Positions 1-6,558 of a DNA stretch of 64,000 nt are shown one piece after another. The translations under genes were made by a program, and so were the position numbers. The stretch's first letter is position 1. Each line of letters opens with the position of its first letter. This DNA comes from Terrimonas ferruginea DSM 30193 (GTDB lineage Bacteria; Bacteroidota; Bacteroidia; Chitinophagales; Chitinophagaceae). The notes below the pieces were generated by a model that worked only from the letters and a program-made list of their open reading frames with translations, had not been told where the DNA came from and ran no database searches. The stretch covers positions 62,001-126,000 of the forward strand of contig NZ_AUDS01000018.1 of NCBI RefSeq assembly GCF_000425585.1, read 5' to 3'.

Positions 1-1
1 C

Positions 2-394
2 ACCGGATCGATGCGGGACTTCAGTAATGCCACCTACACCGGTTACTATCCGCAGGAAATCACACTTGACAAAGTAAACGATGTGCAGGGCACGATGTTG
101 CCGACGGAGCTCGGCATTCCCGGCCATATCATACTGATCGGCGGATCCAAAAGTTACTACTCGAACTTTGCCCCAACGATAACACTGGATCCGAATACAA
201 ACAAAATAACGGCCATTACCAATCACTATGGGCAGCCTTCGCCCAATGGCCGTTCGGCCACACTCGATCCTTCGGGCATCAATGCCTGGGATCCGGCATC
301 GAAAACAATCAAAATCAAATACTGGATGGATGAGCCGGCCGTATTCACGCCACACCGCGTGTCATTCGATGAAACCTGGACCTATATCGAATGA
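2..394 (+). CDS. C-terminal part of a Sus-locus lipoprotein (DUF4361/BT_3044-like), 5' truncated by the window edge
   Basis: The reading frame is open from the first codon of the window to a TGA at 392-394, so the true start lies outside. About 131 residues are visible. The closing segment, with FDETWTYIE at the extreme C-terminus, matches the ending I associate with the DUF4361/DUF1735-type surface lipoproteins encoded beside SusC/SusD pairs. Such proteins are outer-membrane lipoproteins that assist glycan or peptide binding, but no substrate can be inferred here. The lipobox and N-terminal domain are not in the window. A hairpin follows the stop codon. Family assignment rests on the C-terminal signature only. 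Confidence 0.6.
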   Translation, partial: TGSMRDFSNATYTGYYPQEITLDKVNDVQGTMLPTELGIPGHIILIGGSKSYYSNFAPTITLDPNTNKITAITNHYGQPSPNGRSATLDPSGINAWDPASKTIKIKYWMDEPAVFTPHRVSFDETWTYIE

Positions 395-405
395 AATGAG
401 TGACC

Positions 406-427
406 AACTACACTTTCGTGTAGTTTT
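406..427 (+). terminator. Stem-loop between the lipoprotein and LuxR genes, probable terminator
   Basis: AACTACAC and GTGTAGTT form a perfect 8-bp stem around a TTTC loop, 12 bases after the upstream stop codon, followed by only a short T run. The right arm also contains TAGTTTTG (421-428), which fits the Bacteroidota -7 consensus TAnnTTTG, so this site could be terminator, operator, promoter, or a combination. Confidence 0.45.
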
Positions 428-434
428 GTAGCCG

Positions 435-1184
435 ATGAAAAAGAAAAATGCAGAAAGCCTGGTAACGCGCAGCAAATTGGTGCATATAAAGGAACTGGCA
501 GGGCAGGAGGGGATGGGCTACCTGGAGCCGGTGAAGGCATTGTCGAGGCTGACCTATCAGAGCATCTACGTAATCGACTACTCTGACATGAGCTTTGAAT
601 ACGTATCGGACAATCCGTTATTTCTATGTGGTTATACAGCGGCCGAAGTCCAGGCGATGGGCTATGCATTCTATGAAAAACACGTACCGCCGGGGGACCT
701 GGAGATGCTATCGGAACTGAATGAAAAAGGTTTTGACTTCTTTGAGCGGTTGCCGCCTAAAGAGCGGAAAATGTACAGCATCAACTACGACTTTCACCTG
801 CAGCATAAGAATGGCTCTTTCGTGCTGATCCATCACAAACTGACGCCGTTGTTGTTAACGGACGCGGGAAAAATGTGGAAGGCGATGTGTACGGTCTCGA
901 TTGCTTATCATAAAACGGCGGGCAATGCGGTAATTTATAAAGAAGGCGCGGATATCATCTGGCGATTTTGTCCGGATACACGTGCCTGGCAAAAGTTTCC
1001 GCGGCCTCAGTTATCTGAGCGGGAAATGGAGGTGTTAAGGTTATATGCGCAGGGGTTGACGATTAACGAAATTGCGGCGCGTGTGTCGGTATCGCCGGAT
1101 ACGGTGAAATATTATCGTCGAAGGATTTTTGAGACCTTGGATGTGGGGACGGTGGTGGAGGCTCTGGGGAGAGTAGTGAGTTAA
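435..1184 (+). CDS. PAS-domain LuxR-family transcriptional regulator
   Basis: A 249-residue cytoplasmic protein without membrane segments. Residues about 35-155 look like a PAS fold, with a YVSDNPLFLCGY segment and HKNGSFVLIHHKLTPLL typical of PAS beta strands. Residues 193-249 form a LuxR-type helix-turn-helix: LSEREMEVLRLYAQGLTINE, then the recognition-helix segment SPDTVKYYRRRIFETL. There is no receiver domain and no aspartate phosphorylation site, so it is not a classical response regulator; the PAS domain presumably senses a ligand. In Bacteroidota such stand-alone PAS-LuxR proteins are common single-gene regulators. It follows the lipoprotein gene after a hairpin, and whether it regulates that locus is unknown. 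Confidence 0.8.
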   Translation: MKKKNAESLVTRSKLVHIKELAGQEGMGYLEPVKALSRLTYQSIYVIDYSDMSFEYVSDNPLFLCGYTAAEVQAMGYAFYEKHVPPGDLEMLSELNEKGFDFFERLPPKERKMYSINYDFHLQHKNGSFVLIHHKLTPLLLTDAGKMWKAMCTVSIAYHKTAGNAVIYKEGADIIWRFCPDTRAWQKFPRPQLSEREMEVLRLYAQGLTINEIAARVSVSPDTVKYYRRRIFETLDVGTVVEALGRVVS

Positions 1185-1321
1185 ATTCAAAAGTAAAAAG
1201 TCAAAATTCAAAAAGCGATCCCGCAAATGCGGGATTGAGCCTGTCCGAAATATCGGACGAAGTGTCAAAATTCAAAAAACGATCCCTGAGCCCGAAGTGT
1301 CGGGCCGATGCTTCAGCCCTC

Positions 1322-1370
1322 GAAGGTGCTCCCTGAGGCTCCCGAAGGTGCTCCCTGAGGCTCCCGAAGG
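1322..1370. repeat. 22-bp direct repeat, two copies plus 5 bases
   Basis: The unit beginning GAAGGTGCTCCCTGAGGCTC occurs at 1322-1343 and again at 1344-1365, then starts a third time (GAAGG). The copies are identical. Confidence 0.9.
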
Positions 1371-1374
1371 GCAC

Positions 1375-1713
1375 GCAAAGACGCGTAAGGAGCGAAGGCG
1401 CTAAGGGAAACCTCGCCGTTGTTGGTCTCCAGACCAACAACAAAGCGGGACGACTCGATATCATCGGGTTCTGCGAATGAGTGTCTTAGCGGTTGAAGGG
1501 TTTCGATTATTATGCAAAGACGCGTAAGGAGCGAAGGCGCTAAGGGAAACCTCGCCGTTGTTGGTCTCCCGACCAACAACAAAGCGGGACGACTCGATAT
1601 CATCGGGTTCTGCGAATGAGTGTCTTAGCGGTTGAAGGGTTTCGATTATTATGCAAAGACGCATAAGGCGCAAAGGGAAGGCTCGCCGTTGTTGGTCTCC
1701 CGACCAACAACAA
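1375..1713. repeat. 139-bp tandem repeat, two full copies and a partial third, each with a perfect hairpin
   Basis: Copies begin with GCAAAGACGCGTAAGG at 1375 and 1514, and a diverged one with GCAAAGACGCATAAGG at 1653. The first two units are both 139 bp and nearly identical. The third is shortened after its hairpin. Each copy carries GTTGTTGGTC, a 4-base loop TCCA or TCCC, and GACCAACAAC (1418-1441, 1557-1580, 1688-1711). The only clear difference between the first two hairpins is in the loop, so the stem is conserved. The GCAAAGACGC...AAGGCGC motif resembles dispersed intergenic repeats that I recall from Bacteroidota and cyanobacterial genomes. Confidence 0.9.
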
Positions 1714-1728
1714 GCGTGAATTGCGATG

Positions 1729-2928
1729 CTAATTGATTTCTCTCGCCTTTTGAATTGTCTCTTCCATATTCTGTGTCAAAACGGCCGGCACGTAATTCTC
1801 TCTTGGTGTGCCGTTGATATGATAGAGGCGTTCGGTCGGAAACTGGTAGCCGATTTTGGTTTCGGTCAACTGAAAATTAGAAATGGCGCCCAACAGACCG
1901 GCCATTGGAGTGCCGATGGTGGTAGCGCGTTTCATACCATCGAAGCCGATGGCCATGCCTTCGCCCATACTGCCTGTCCAGCGACCGACGAGGATAAAAA
2001 CATTCCCCTTATAAATATCTTTCCGAGGCGTGACATACTCCACCCAATGCCGCTTGGTCTGGTAAGCCTTCTCATCAAACTCATGAACCTGGTAGGGGAG
2101 TTGTTCCGTTATAAACCTGCCCATTATTGCTCTGGCGACTGTTGAATTGCCACCACCAGGCGTTTCCGTGAGATCGATGATCAGGTCTTTATACTGGAAA
2201 AAGCTGTCCAGCGTTTGATCAAACTCAGCGATCAGGTTATTATTGCCGAGGGAATTATTAATCTTGATATAGGCGGTAGTATTGTTGAGCGATTTTTTAA
2301 ACAGCAATTCGTTGCTATTACCGTAAGTGACCGGTGTGAATGTTTTCTCTTTGCCTTTATCAACAACAACAGTAATCTCGCGTTTGGTGTCATGTGTACC
2401 GGCGAAAAGCATATCGATAGCATACTGGATCATCTTGGGCGTATGCTTATCGGTGAATCTGGGCAGGAACTGCTTCAACTGCTCACCGACGGGTTTACCG
2501 TTAAAAAATTTTATCTCCATATCGATCTTCAGCCCGGCCAGGTCGGCACCGAAGCCTTTGCGGAGATCTTTGATGAGGTATTTATCGTTTACTTTCTCCA
2601 CGTACAAATCGGTTCCAGAGGGGACAAGCCGGTTAGAGGACGGCAGGTTGGTGTTGAGGGAAGAATGTCCGTTGTACAATTCATTCAGCACGTTCTCGAG
2701 TAACCGGATAAACTCGTTTCTATCCGTGATCTTTGTTGACTGCGGCTCATAAATGGTCTTGACCTTATCCCAATCGATCTGTTGCTGATTGAGGTAGGCA
2801 TAATTGTCTTTGATATCCTGCCAGAATTCGAGGAAATCTTTTTGGTAGGAGGGTTGGGCGAAGGATAGGGTGGTGGTAAGGAGAAGGAGAGGGAGGAGGT
2901 TTCGTGTCATATTTTGTGGTAGTAACAC
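1729..2928 (-). CDS. Exported S41-family peptidase (C-terminal processing protease fold)
   Basis: A 399-residue protein. Residues 7-30 (MTRNLLPLLLLTTTLSFAQ) are a signal peptide, so the Met at 2910 is the likelier start than the one at 2928. The core shows the S41 tail-specific protease fold: a PDZ-like segment around residues 105-160 (DLAGLKIDMEIKFFNGKPVG), the strand KDLIIDLTETPGGGNS, and the nucleophile region ILVGRWTGSMGEGMAIGFD, in which the Ser of TGSMGEG sits at the usual catalytic position. Such secreted Bacteroidota S41 proteins have poorly known substrates. It is downstream of and co-oriented with the TIR-like gene (59-bp gap), but its base composition is like the chromosome rather than the AT-rich cluster, so co-function is not assumed. 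Confidence 0.85.
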   Translation of the reverse strand: MLLPQNMTRNLLPLLLLTTTLSFAQPSYQKDFLEFWQDIKDNYAYLNQQQIDWDKVKTIYEPQSTKITDRNEFIRLLENVLNELYNGHSSLNTNLPSSNRLVPSGTDLYVEKVNDKYLIKDLRKGFGADLAGLKIDMEIKFFNGKPVGEQLKQFLPRFTDKHTPKMIQYAIDMLFAGTHDTKREITVVVDKGKEKTFTPVTYGNSNELLFKKSLNNTTAYIKINNSLGNNNLIAEFDQTLDSFFQYKDLIIDLTETPGGGNSTVARAIMGRFITEQLPYQVHEFDEKAYQTKRHWVEYVTPRKDIYKGNVFILVGRWTGSMGEGMAIGFDGMKRATTIGTPMAGLLGAISNFQLTETKIGYQFPTERLYHINGTPRENYVPAVLTQNMEETIQKAREIN

Positions 2929-2987
2929 TTTCTTTAAGGCCGATGTTATCAGGGTAAAATATCAATCCAAAGCCCACACAGTTTACT

Positions 2988-3299
2988 TCAAAAGATAATG
3001 CGAGGCATTAAGTTGAGTAAGAACATTCGGCTTATTTCTATTATTGGAATTCCTCGACTTCTCGCCTTGGAGAGTTCAAAATTAACCCACTTTGAATGCC
3101 AAACATTTGGACTAACTATAAGTATTAATACATTACATGTTCTAAGTTCCTCTAAAACGCGATCTTGTTTACATACGGAATCATTGTTTATTAAATCTAT
3201 AAAAACTTCTGACCAGGGACGTAGCAAACAATATAAATTTAAAAGAAATTCTTTATTTATCTCTTTATCTAATGTAGTATAACTTACGAAAATCTTCAT
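2988..3299 (-). CDS. Small TIR-like domain protein
   Basis: A single-domain protein of 103 residues. MKIFVSYTTLDKE is the first TIR strand and loop, VFID the second, and NVLILIVSPNVWHSKWVNFEL carries the TIR signature in which Glu75 of WVNFEL lies at the catalytic position of NAD-cleaving TIR enzymes. SRGIPIIEI is the following strand. The domain is shorter than usual (about 130-150 residues) and ends soon after that strand, so a C-terminal truncation is possible. Its start codon overlaps the stop of the upstream membrane-protein gene by 4 nt (ATGA), implying translational coupling. It is last in a minus-strand cluster with HEPN and PIN proteins. Bacterial TIR proteins often act as NADase effectors or signal producers in antiphage systems; that role is an inference here. 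Confidence 0.7.
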   Translation of the reverse strand: MKIFVSYTTLDKEINKEFLLNLYCLLRPWSEVFIDLINNDSVCKQDRVLEELRTCNVLILIVSPNVWHSKWVNFELSKARSRGIPIIEISRMFLLNLMPRIIF

Positions 3300-3787
3300 T
3301 TTATATAATCGAAGAGAAACAGAAACAACGCTAGTGTATCGAGAATAATAACTATAAAATATAATCGAGTTGATGCATTGATAATTGACCTTTTAATCCT
3401 ATTCTTACTGGTTCTTGAATTATCGAGAGTATAATTGTCTTCGTTTGATGGTAGTACAATAGGAAGAAGCGCATGTCGGTTTTTAATTTGCTTAAAGCGA
3501 GCGTCCATTTTTTCTCTCAACTTCTCTTGATAAAAATATGTAAAACTGTCGAGTAGCCAAAAAGCTGATGCTAGTAAATATATAGTTACAAATAAGGAGA
3601 GGTCAAGTTTGTCACCGGCTAATTTGACAAGAGATGGTATTGCTATCCCAATTAATACAAATAGCAATTTCTTTAGCTCAAGGCTTAAATTTGAAAAATT
3701 TAAGGTTGCAGCATGGAGTTGGTCGATTATCTTCCAGTCTATCTCGTCATCGACAGTTTTTATATATTGTTTGTCAGTATTTGCCAT
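3296..3787 (-). CDS. Three-TM membrane protein of unknown family in the TIR/HEPN/PIN cluster
   Basis: Not recognised as a named family. About 163 residues from the Met at 3787; an in-frame Met at 3799 would add four residues. The N-terminal 40 residues are soluble (DDEIDWKIIDQLHAATLNF). Two hydrophobic segments follow (about residues 40-60 and 64-86), then a charged cytoplasmic-type stretch (REKMDARFKQIKNRHALLP), and a final segment, YFIVIILDTLALFLFLFDYI, at the C-terminus. The stop codon overlaps the TIR start by 4 nt. Small membrane proteins paired with TIR or nucleotide-sensing genes commonly act as pore-forming effectors or anchors in conflict systems, and this arrangement suggests but does not prove such a role. 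AT-rich like its neighbours. Confidence 0.7.
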   Translation of the reverse strand: MANTDKQYIKTVDDEIDWKIIDQLHAATLNFSNLSLELKKLLFVLIGIAIPSLVKLAGDKLDLSLFVTIYLLASAFWLLDSFTYFYQEKLREKMDARFKQIKNRHALLPIVLPSNEDNYTLDNSRTSKNRIKRSIINASTRLYFIVIILDTLALFLFLFDYIK

Positions 3788-3820
3788 AGAAGTTAACAAT
3801 GTAAAACAGCGACTAATAGG

Positions 3821-4405
3821 TTATAAACCTATTACGCGATTCCAATCCGCTATATACATATAGATTCTTTGAAATTCCGACGGAAGAAGCATTCTATTGT
3901 GGGCTATGAAGTTTCTGGTTTTTTCTAATTCTTCCATTCGCTGTTTAAGCCAGTGTTGAGATGGAATAATATTGCTAAATAAGTTCCATTTTTCAATAAT
4001 TATACTTGCTAACATTCCAAAATCAACAAAACCTAGTAAATCCGTTTTTTCTCCTTCCAGCCAGCTATCCCTTACTGCCGCAGCTTGCCTCATTTCTGCA
4101 TGACTCTTAATTTTGGTAGGTAATTTGTTCCACCAATCCACCCCTTCAGTTTCACTCAATGTACCTCGGATATAGGATCTAATTTCATTTTCAAAACAGA
4201 ATAAAAGGGAGTAAAGCCTCGCCATTTCAAGAGCATTATTTCGTAGCCCAATATTAAATGGAGACAATGCTTCACTTAACAGTTGTTGATCCGCATAGGC
4301 CGAATCAGCTCCAATTTGGATTCCGGCATTTTGGAAACGAGTTGATTCTGATTCGAACATTAATCCTCTAAAAAAGAAATCACGGATATCCTTTCGTTTA
4401 TTCAA
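3821..4405 (-). CDS. HEPN-domain protein of the Swt1 type
   Basis: A 194-residue, mostly helical protein. The helix RLYSLLFCFENEIRSYIRGTL is typical of HEPN helix 2, and EKTRNFIAHNRML supplies the RNase-type Rx4H motif (Arg164, His169). HWLKQRMEELEKTRNFIAH resembles the Swt1-type HEPN domain, which in eukaryotes is joined to a PIN nuclease in the RNA endonuclease Swt1. Here a PIN-like protein is encoded two genes upstream. The start overlaps the stop of the DUF5343 gene by 8 bp, so the two are translationally linked. The intact Rx4H suggests a metal-independent RNase or a regulator of one. The target and trigger are unknown. Confidence 0.75.
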   Translation of the reverse strand: MNKRKDIRDFFFRGLMFESESTRFQNAGIQIGADSAYADQQLLSEALSPFNIGLRNNALEMARLYSLLFCFENEIRSYIRGTLSETEGVDWWNKLPTKIKSHAEMRQAAAVRDSWLEGEKTDLLGFVDFGMLASIIIEKWNLFSNIIPSQHWLKQRMEELEKTRNFIAHNRMLLPSEFQRIYMYIADWNRVIGL

Positions 4406-5024
4406 GTAAATGATCTTTTAATGATTTAAAAATCGCATTATATACCTCTAAATCCTTTGTTGCCGGGAGATGAATTTGAATGTTGTAGTGTAATCCTAAG
4501 TTAAGATTACTACCGTTTTTATATAAGTTTTGATTTTGAATGCCTGTCTCATCAGGTTCTGTTTCTTTATTTGTTGACGGTCGTTGAGTCCCACTTTTTT
4601 TGTCGCTATCTAATTCGGCCAAATCTAGTAATGCATAGAATGTCTTTGTCATTAAATTGGCAACAACATCACTTGTGTTATGATAGCTCTTGAATTTGCC
4701 CTCAATTAAAGCCCTATCGGAAGGAGAGGGTTTTTCTTTAATTAAGAAAATGTCTGAGTATGCTTCTTTCAGTGCGTCCCCCATCACAGATTTTGAAGCA
4801 GAATGATTTCTATAATCTTTATATCTCTGAGTTGGAGAGCCGTCAGGTGTTAGAAACCCTAGGGCTTTCAATATTGGAATAAATGGTCTGTGATTGTTTG
4901 ATTTATAGCCCCAGTCTAAAAGTAATTGATTTGTGAACTTGTCCGGAGCTTGAGCATCACGTATTTTTCCAAAAAATTCAGCAAATCGTTTATGTTCCTG
5001 GGTATATGTGCTAGGTAAAGCCAT
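4398..5024 (-). CDS. DUF5343 domain protein
   Basis: 208 residues with the DUF5343 hallmarks MALPSTYTQEHKRFAEFFGK, AQAPDKFTNQLL, FIPILKALGFLTPDGSPTQRY and AYSDIF. The N-terminal 110 residues look like a winged-helix fold and could bind nucleic acid. The C-terminal part has a low-complexity polar linker (residues about 135-170) followed by a beta/alpha segment starting HYNIQIHLPATKDLEVYNAI. It overlaps the HEPN gene by 8 bp. DUF5343 genes are repeatedly seen beside Swt1-type HEPN genes in my recollection of the families; the biochemical function is not established. I infer that it serves as the sensor or DNA/RNA-binding partner of the HEPN protein. Confidence 0.75.
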   Translation of the reverse strand: MALPSTYTQEHKRFAEFFGKIRDAQAPDKFTNQLLLDWGYKSNNHRPFIPILKALGFLTPDGSPTQRYKDYRNHSASKSVMGDALKEAYSDIFLIKEKPSPSDRALIEGKFKSYHNTSDVVANLMTKTFYALLDLAELDSDKKSGTQRPSTNKETEPDETGIQNQNLYKNGSNLNLGLHYNIQIHLPATKDLEVYNAIFKSLKDHLLE

Positions 5025-5114
5025 GTCAGTATTAAATGTAAGAAAAAGGATTGTCCGTAAAAGTTATATCTAAATGCAAAGAACGAAAGCTGATGAGTAT
5101 CTAGTATATATATA

Positions 5115-6341
5115 CTAGTGTTTTCGGATGTTACTATATGTTTGAATACTTGCGAAATATTCAAACGTATAGCGCCCAACAGGAAATCGAACTCCCAATT
5201 CCATTGATTTTAAGTGAATGTTAAAGTCAAAAGTGGTCCCAGTTCCAGCTCTTATTATATGAACAGGTGTTCCGTTTGGTGACTCAGTCAAACGTATTGT
5301 TAGACTGGGTATGTCATTTAACTGAGGTTCGACTCTTCCACTGCATGTGAACATATATGTTGGCTCTAATAAATTAACTGCTATTTCTCCTGATGCCGTA
5401 TTCCCGTCGTTAATAACTTGTTTTTGTTCAATGATTTTGGCAAGCGGGGTCTCTCGCTGCCCTTGTCTTTGTTTCGCAACATCAAGAATTTCTGCAACAG
5501 CAGCAGTGTTCGTTGTTCTTCCAGAGCTTTCACTGGCAAATGCTAAGAACCTATCTGTCCTGTACATCAGAAATGTCTGTTGGGTTTCCTCGAAAAACTC
5601 TTTCCGTAATTCATACTGGGGCCCTACAATCTTTCCGGACGCTTTTTCCCACCAATCTTCTTTCTCTTCAGACGTAACTAAAATTAGCGGCTTTTGTGTT
5701 TCTTTGATATAGTCGAGAATTTGACGCCAAATAATATAATCTCCATAGGGCCTGTCGCCATCTTTATCCAAATCTTTGAATCCGGGGGGGATTTTCTTTT
5801 CACTTCTTCTTTTGCCTTCTTTTAAGACTTCAGATAGTAGTTCTTTATCGAAAGAAGAACCTATACTTGAGTCAAACAGTTCACAAATCTCCTTAAGAAT
5901 AGGATCGTTCTCTCGGTAATTAGGGTTTTGAGCCCTTATGCTATTCAATTTGGCTTCTGCAGAACTAATTGCTGTATTTATTGTTTTTTCAAGTTCTTCA
6001 GCTAAGGCATCTGGAATTATTCTATTGCCTTTTAACTTTTTTAAAGGTTCTTCACTGACTTTCTTTATATCATTTAGACTGCGATCGGCGTCATTAAAGG
6101 AAGTCACTGAAGATAGTATAACATTGTTACGATTTTTGAAAAATTCATCAGCTACTTGATGCGATATCCAAGCACGATTTTTGAAACTTTTCAAAGAATC
6201 TAAAATAGCCTGTCTTGTGTCTTGGTGATAGCGATATAAATCCAACAATACATTTGTATCTACAGTCAAGACTGCTTCGCTCCATATTTTTCTTATCTGT
6301 GTGCTAGATAGTGGGAAATACCAATTGAAAGCCTTTTTCAT
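5115..6341 (-). CDS. PIN-like nuclease domain protein (PIN_8/DUF4935 type) with a C-terminal beta-rich domain
   Basis: About 408 residues counted from the Met at 6341, which gives the MKKAFNWYFPLS start usual for this family; an in-frame Met at 6389 would add 16 residues, and a TACCTTGT -7-like box at 6390-6397 supports the shorter form. The PIN core shows VDTNVLLDLYRY (Asp28), WISHQVADEFFKNR, RPYGDYIIWRQILDYI and LILVTSEEKEDWW. In most relatives the last motif is TDDxKxDWW; here the first acid pair is replaced by Ser-Glu. A coiled region (about 75-160) and a last beta-rich domain of roughly 100 residues follow the nuclease. It is first in the cluster and is likely an RNA-cleaving effector. 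AT-rich compared with the flanking genes. Confidence 0.75.
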   Translation of the reverse strand: MKKAFNWYFPLSSTQIRKIWSEAVLTVDTNVLLDLYRYHQDTRQAILDSLKSFKNRAWISHQVADEFFKNRNNVILSSVTSFNDADRSLNDIKKVSEEPLKKLKGNRIIPDALAEELEKTINTAISSAEAKLNSIRAQNPNYRENDPILKEICELFDSSIGSSFDKELLSEVLKEGKRRSEKKIPPGFKDLDKDGDRPYGDYIIWRQILDYIKETQKPLILVTSEEKEDWWEKASGKIVGPQYELRKEFFEETQQTFLMYRTDRFLAFASESSGRTTNTAAVAEILDVAKQRQGQRETPLAKIIEQKQVINDGNTASGEIAVNLLEPTYMFTCSGRVEPQLNDIPSLTIRLTESPNGTPVHIIRAGTGTTFDFNIHLKSMELGVRFPVGRYTFEYFASIQTYSNIRKH

Positions 6342-6506
6342 TGTATTAAAGTTAGATCCAAATATGTATTTCAAAATTCCAGTTAACAAGGTAGGGAGAA
6401 TAGAATATGTTGCATAACAAATAACCGGGGAAAAACACCCTATTTCGATTGTCTCATAATTTACATTATGTTAAATAGGTATTCGGCCCACCAAACCCTC
6501 CACCAC

Positions 6507-6534
6507 AAAAAAACGGCGACCCTAAGGCCGCCGT
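6507..6534 (-). terminator. Rho-independent terminator of the TPR-protein gene
   Basis: On the minus strand ACGGCG and CGCCGT pair, extended inward by GCC/GGT wobble pairing, and are followed by seven T residues. It lies 25 bases after the stop of the TPR gene and separates it from the AT-rich defence-like cluster downstream. Confidence 0.75.
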
Positions 6535-6558
6535 CATTAATATACATTCCTTAAAAGC

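Larger units (their letters stand above)
1185..1728. other. 544-bp intergenic region filled with hairpins and direct repeats
   Basis: No credible gene is seen. From left to right it holds a short AT-rich simple-sequence stretch (1187-1211) that recurs elsewhere in the window, three small hairpins (1218-1235, 1243-1258, 1290-1305), a 22-bp tandem duplication (1322-1365), and two 139-bp tandem units plus a partial third (1375-1713). Open frames here are by-products of the repeats. Confidence 0.85.

Noticed and set aside
1201-1673. Three overlapping minus-strand open frames of 70-96 codons
   Set aside because: Their translations repeat the same segments because they lie in the tandem DNA repeats; no conserved domain.
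1375-1713. CRISPR array
   Set aside because: The repeats are long (139 bp) and directly adjacent without distinct spacers, and there are no cas genes.
2988-6389. Prophage or insertion sequence as source of the AT-rich cluster
   Set aside because: No integrase, transposase, terminal repeats or phage structural gene is visible; transfer remains possible but its vehicle is not seen.
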